A stretch of DNA of 64,000 bases from positions 3,100,001-3,164,000 of the forward strand of contig JAECYW010000002.1 in assembly GCA_023014335.1 (NCBI GenBank), in the 5' to 3' direction. A model generated the notes under the pieces. That model searched no databases and was not told the origin of the DNA. It saw only the letters and a program-made list of their open reading frames with translations. This DNA is from Galerina marginata (taxonomy: Eukaryota; Basidiomycota; Agaricomycetes; Agaricales; Galerinaceae). Shown here piece by piece: positions 59,162 to 64,000 of this stretch (within the stretch, counting starts at the first letter, position 1; each line of letters starts with the position of its first letter). The position numbers were made by a program, and so were the translations under genes.

Positions 59162-61790
59162 ATGTCTTCCCTCCTTCGCCCAGTCGTTCTCGAATCTTGC
59201 CACAGCGGGCTTCGTGAACGACGACGCAGCACTGTCAACCCGCTCTGTAGCTTACCACCAGTTTTTACAACTGGACCTACAGCTGCTCAGGATGGAAGTG
59301 CCGTTCTTGATGACAACGAAGTCGAAATCTCTGGAACCGCTCAGTTAACAGTCAATTCGAGTTCAACATTTATCAAGCCAAATCTTGCAGCCCTAGCTAA
59401 TGTGCAGCTTCCTGACAGAGCATCGAATATTGTCCTTGCTCGCCATTACAACTCCTCACCGACTACATATGCCGACGATGCTTGTTCTCCTTTATCGAGC
59501 CTGCCGACCACGCCTGCGAGCCGCAAACCGTCAATAATAACCCTTACTGACGGAGTCGACCCAGACTACGTGAAGCAAGAGCGGTTGAAATGGCGTTTGG
59601 CCAGTGGCTTTTTTGCATATTTCATCTGTGGATGGGGCGATGGTGGTAAGTTTCATTCATCGTTGTCAATGGATTATCAAACCTTTTTTTTTCTAGTTAC
59701 GGGTACCATACTGCCTTGTGAGTTTTTCCTGTGGTTTATGACTTTTGTTGGGACACAAGTTGATTACATCGTCAGATTTTATGGCCGACTATCATGTTAG
59801 CTTCATGATGTCTTCGTTACTATTTGCAGGAAGTACTATTGGGTAAGTAATACACAGCTCTCTCGGGTTCTGATGGCTTAAGTTCCTCAAGGTTTATGAT
59901 TGGGACATTCCTAGTTGAATCGATCATCTACCAACTTGGGCGCTTTGACCCAGCGAAATCTCACTGGTCTTGGTTACCCAAAACAAATCTTTTCTCTCGA
60001 TTTTCTACTCGAAGTCGTGAAGAGAAGGACGTTGGGTACTCTCCTTCTCAAGCCAGATTGCTGGCGCTCCTTTTTTCAAGCATTTTGCATGGTATGTTTT
60101 TTGTGATGATGGGCTCCAGAGGCGGGTATTGGGTGTCATTTGGAGCCTATTCTGTCGCCGCGTTTGCCAGGTCTATCTTAACAGGTACTTGCTCAACCCT
60201 GTCACCAGTGATTGCCATCCTAATTCTTGCTCCCACCAGCGTCCTTGTGATTATCTCACGTTCATATGACCTTACGGATTCTGAAAACCCAACAGGAATG
60301 CATATTTTGCCTCCGGTCCGGGACAATCACTCGGCTTTGCTTTTGGTTTATGGAGTCAGACTACACCTCACATAAATTTCCAGAATTTTTATGCTGACAT
60401 AATTTGTCAGGCTTCGGAGCAGTCGCTTCTCCTCTCGTTTGCCAAACCATTGTAGCCTCAGGTGTTCCGTGGTCCAACTTTTATTACGGCTCTCTCGTGC
60501 TCTCTGTCATAAACGCGGCCTTTCTCGTTCTCACCTTCAAACCCACTGCGACCGAGTTCATTAGGGACCGCCAAGATGCCACCCGAATGATATCGAATGA
60601 TGGCCCAGAAAAATGGTCAGATGAAGCATCCCTCTCCGACAGATGTTGAGCACAAATCGCCAACCTCGAAAACTTGCAACTTTGCAAGGAACGAAAAAAG
60701 TGCTCTATCTCCTTGCTATCTCCCTTTCGTTATTTTTGACGACTTCATCTTATGCTTATTCTTTCTCTCAGCCCTACGCACTGCGCTCACTTTGCCGTAT
60801 CAATGGGCCATATGCATTTTCATAATTTTGTATTGTGGCTGGTGAGTCCCGCCAATACCGTTTTCAAAAGGGTGACCTTACCTTCTGCTACAGCGAAACC
60901 ACGACCCAAGGATTCGTCAGTAACCCGTTTCTTACAATAGCCCCTTCTAATGACCTCACAGATGGTTTCCTACCTTCGAGGGACGCGGGTAGGTACATCA
61001 GACAATGAAGGATCTTTTTTTTCGTTGATGCAAATTTCGGTCGATAGCATGTCAACGACGATACGGTCGGATATGTTACTTCTGGCTTCTGGGGCGGGAT
61101 CACTATCGGTCGATTAGCATGGGGACATTTTACGCCGAAGTACGTGCTCACCTTATCGACAGTTAAAAGTCAGCCACTCAGCCGTGTCGCAAGGCTCTCA
61201 TACTCCCAACGTAAACTTGTCATTCAAGGATGCATGTAAGAGCCCTGCAGGTTGGTATTTAACAAAGGCTAATTTTTTTTTAGCTGTAAGGCTCCGTTTT
61301 CATGGGGTTACGTCACTCAAGTTCTTATCATGGTGCACAGTAATCGGCTTAACGATGCAAATCCTCATCTGGAAGGTGAACTCAAACCTTGAGAATTCCA
61401 TATCCACTGCCATCATCGGTTTAGTGTACGGGCCAGTCTTTCCTGCCTGCCTGACATTAGCCAACGATATCCTACCTTCCGAGGTTCGAATGGTTAGCAT
61501 GGCATTGATGTGAGCCTTTGGATTAAATCTTAACGTTGGTATACCTTCTCATTGAATATTGTAACCCCAGCTCTGCAACGGGCAGCCTTGGAGCAGGTGA
61601 GGCTCATTGCATGTTTACTAAAACCGCAACTAACGCTTTCGTAGCTCTCTTCCCCTTCATTGCAGGGACAATATCCAGCACTGACGGAGTTCAAACCTTG
61701 GTCTACGTCACTGTCCCTTTGGCAGGCACTATAATGTGCCTTTGGGCTTTATTCCCGTCCAAGATTCCTGCTCGATCTCAGACTGTTTAA
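59162..61790 (+). CDS. Major facilitator superfamily transporter (first of a tandem pair)
   Basis: Twelve-segment type membrane transporter, substrate unknown. The ATG at 59162 opens a ~150-residue hydrophilic N-terminus (MSSLLRPVVLESCHSGLRER). Then come KWRLASGFFAYFICGWGDG, VTGTILPYFMADYHVSFMMS, STIGFMIGTFLVESIIYQLG, RLLALLFSSILHGMFFVMMG, SVAAFARSILT, NAYFASGPGQSLGFAFGLWS, FGAVASPLVCQTIVASGVPW and VLSVINAAFLVLTFKPTATE. The second half has CETTTQGFMVSYLRGTRHVN, DDTVGYVTSGFWGGITIGRL, LIWKVNSNLENSISTAIIGL, VFPACLTLANDILPSEVRMV and LFPFIAGTISSTDGVQTLVY, ending FPSKIPARSQTV. A 7-nt exon (60240-60246) joins SILT to NAYF. About 15 introns. Confidence 0.88.
60240..60246 (+). other. Inferred 7-nt micro-exon (CGTCCTT) in the MFS gene
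   Basis: The upstream intron is 60185-60239 (GTACTT..CCACCAG), the downstream intron 60247-60295 (GTGATT..CCAACAG). ACA-G + CG-TCC-TT + G-AAT-GCA reads T-A-S-L-N-A-Y-F, restoring frame into the conserved GPGQSLGFAFGLWS. Skipping the micro-exon breaks the frame. Confidence 0.65.
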
Positions 61791-63290
61791 AATTCCTACA
61801 ATGTCCTTTTGATTATGGGGTCCAGGATACACGATTGAGCACCTCTGATGTAGCATAATTCCCATTTCTTTATCCTTAGATGCAAAGACTTGTCTGATAG
61901 TGTACATAGTAGCCGGAAGTTCTCGGTCGGTTGATTGAGACTCGACTCATGAAATGAGATTTTTCCTGTCAATCATAATACGTCAGGTTCCACCCGTATT
62001 TGTACGGCCAAATCGCCGTCCCCCTTATCATACGAGATAACAGTGAAGCGTATTCTAAAACGGGTCTTAAAAATGGCTTTCCAAATATAGGAAGATAAAA
62101 AGCTCGACAATACGTACTAATGCCGCCCACAGATGGCGAATGCGCCGTTCTCGGTTTTGATAGGGGATATGAAAAGACTCGGAGAACTTTCAATAAATTT
62201 TCAGGGTGCTCGGGTCATTTTAATAGTCGACCATGACGAGATTACACTTAAAATTTCATGGTGGTGCCGCAAGTGTGGTGCCGACCTGTTTGTTAGAATA
62301 GGAACGCGCTTCCCTGACTTTTCCAACTCTCTCCGTTAATTACTATGATCAGCAGCTTTATGCAGTGGATAAGAGTTTCACGTTGCTTCTGCCTGTCGCT
62401 TTGCCGTTCAACGTGGTGCAAACGTGTTGCCGACATTGGCGCGCCTATTCCCTAGTCAGAATCCCTACCCTTCCGTATCGGGCCAACGATGGTCCCTGTT
62501 TGGTCAATGGACCAAATGTCATCAAGAAACCGAAACCACTCGGAATTCGCGGACTTGTGCACCACGCTTCACCGTGACCACGAACGTGGGTCTTGGTGTC
62601 TATGATTCTGATCATCCCCTACATTCTTGCTCGACGAAACACCTCCAAACCACTAGGATTAGCTGGTACTGCCACTTCTAGAATTCTGGAGTCTGGCCAT
62701 GGACCCGCTGGCGCGAGGGACCGCGCACATTCTAAACCCGAGCAAATTTTGGGCAATATGATATTGTCCAATTAGCTGGAATTTCTCCTTGCGGCCCCTT
62801 TGTTGGCATGGCCTCTAACGGCGGCTCCTGTAAGGAGTCGTTTTGAACCTTGAATTCGATTGGACTCATTGGAGACTGGGAATCAATGCTGTAAGTATCT
62901 TATCTTTGCTGAATCACCAGTATTTTTCAGGTTTCCGTAATGAAATTTTTGAGGCCAAGAACCTCGTTGCAGTTATCTTTACTCTTAAGACTAATGCAGA
63001 TCGACATTAAATCAGCCGCTCGCTCTCCCCTTTGCGACAGGTCGTCGGGATATGCACACGCATATCTCCGCAAACGACAATGAAGTGCGACCGTTTCCTC
63101 GATTACGCTCTCCCTGGAAAAAGCTGGACAGCAAGCCACGGAAATGAAACAAAACACTCTTCCGCGAGCTACAATTTTTGGCGGGTCTTTGCGTTATCTG
63201 GGTATGCTGCAGTTCGCTCTGGTATAAAATATGAAGGTGGCTGCCCGGAAGTTCTGCATTCGATTCTTCTTTTCCCTTCCTTCCCACTTC
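61791..63290. other. Spacer between the two MFS genes
   Basis: About 1.5 kb. Short open frames (for example 62133-62339 and 62424-62681) have no recognised blocks. The right end holds the promoter of the second MFS gene with a TATA element at 63223. Confidence 0.4.
63223..63230 (+). promoter_or_regulatory. TATA element of the second MFS gene
   Basis: TATAAAAT, 61-68 bp upstream of the ATG at 63291. It also argues for that start over the in-frame ATG at 63231, which directly abuts the element. Confidence 0.5.
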
Positions 63291-64000
63291 ATGGCCTCAC
63301 TGCACCCTCTGATGCCTGGATGCAGTGACTCTCCGGAATGCATTGATGAAACCGCTAGACCCAGCCAAATAGACGTGGATGAAGGGTCTGCCTCGGAACA
63401 CCAACAATTAGCAGAAATTATATCGTCCACCATTTCGAAACGTACTCCCCATTTCGATTCACCGACTATATCTCCTTTGTCCCATGTTCGTACGTCTGAA
63501 TACGCCACGACAGTGGCGGTTGCACGTCACGAAGTAGCTTCCCCTTTCCACCCTTTCTCGGCTTACTCTCCATATTCGAGTTCTCCCTCGACGGCAGGTC
63601 AACAGTCGGGCCCCCTCGCCAACCAAAGGCTTTGAAGATGACGATGATGACTTTACTCCTGAACAGGATCGCATGAAGTGGCGTCTGGCGAGCGGATTTT
63701 TTGCTTGCTTTATGGGTGGTTGGGCAGATGGAGGCAAGTTCTATCGCCTATTCCTTTAGCTATACTAAAGTTGGTGCAATTTCCAGTGACAGGAACTGTT
63801 ATGCCTTGTTCGTTACGGACCTTATTTCCACAGTCCCATATTCATTTCTGGATATAGATTTGAAGACGCAGTTCAACTTAACTTCTACTCTGTCTTCTTC
63901 TTTGTTCGCTGGTACGACCTGCGGGTACGGAATTTTTTCTTATAATTATATTGCAAACTCAGCTTCAGTCAAAAAGGTTTTTCGCAGGCACATTTATAGT
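63291..64000 (+). CDS. Second MFS transporter, paralogue of the first (cut by the right edge)
   Basis: The ATG at 63291 starts MASLHPLMPGCSDSPECIDE and gives a hydrophilic, Ser/Thr-rich N-terminus like its neighbour. The first conserved block is EQDRMKWRLASGFFACFMGG, then WADG, matching KWRLASGFFAYFICGWGDG of the upstream gene. Next comes VTGTVMPC. The intron after WADG begins GCAAGT rather than GTAAGT, a GC-AG intron; the paralogue has GTAAGT at the same place. Between SPSTAG and FEDDDDDF there is either a very short intron (31 nt) or a +1 shift near 63,600-63,632. The gene continues beyond the window. Confidence 0.8.

Noticed and set aside
1..64000. Search for CRISPR arrays, toxin systems, biosynthetic clusters or viral genes
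   Set aside because: The gene content is eukaryotic housekeeping; no repeat arrays, polyketide/peptide synthase motifs or viral protein motifs were seen.

Overview
The window looks like nuclear DNA of a mushroom-forming basidiomycete (Agaricomycetes-type). Genes are packed on both strands and broken by many short introns (about 45-70 nt, mostly GT..AG with CTNAY-like branch sites). The proteins read as fungal orthologues of housekeeping genes. No viral genome, CRISPR array, rRNA, intact transposon or biosynthetic cluster was found. Exon structures were read by eye from reading frame plus family conservation, so gene ends are firmer than internal splice sites.

Left third (1-20.9 kb): BLM10/PA200 proteasome activator (runs off the left edge), an RXT2-like chromatin protein, biotin synthase, a small unknown gene, a poorly preserved coding region, a BTG/TOB-family protein, ribosomal protein eS27, a peroxisomal acyl-CoA thioesterase ending in SKL, the XPA/RAD14 repair factor and the RPD3-type histone deacetylase.

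Middle (21-39.6 kb): a DinB-like protein, mitochondrial succinyl-CoA ligase beta, a very large disordered protein, splicing factor SPF27, complex I 30 kDa subunit (head-to-head with SPF27, 110 bp apart), MTC1-like protein, PXMP4-like peroxisomal membrane protein, a BTB-like protein and a Ras GTPase. Then comes a gene-poor stretch (39.6-45.7 kb).

Right (45.7-64 kb): two unknown genes, a Yippee protein, an intron-containing elongator tRNA-Met(CAU), a ULP1 SUMO protease, a BET1 SNARE, a UPF0658-like Golgi membrane protein, peptidyl-tRNA hydrolase 2 and two tandem MFS transporters, the second cut by the right edge.

The gene set is a patchwork of core cell functions, not a pathway cluster. The most interesting signals are at the sequence level: a 2-nt micro-exon in the Ras gene, a 7-nt micro-exon in the MFS gene, a first coding exon consisting only of ATG in eS27, and a tRNA intron with two strong helices. 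There is also a striking set of frame breaks, all in the same (+1) direction, in four otherwise well-conserved genes. These are best explained by uncorrected single-base insertions in the assembly, though decay cannot be excluded. I did not find a convincing new biological system.
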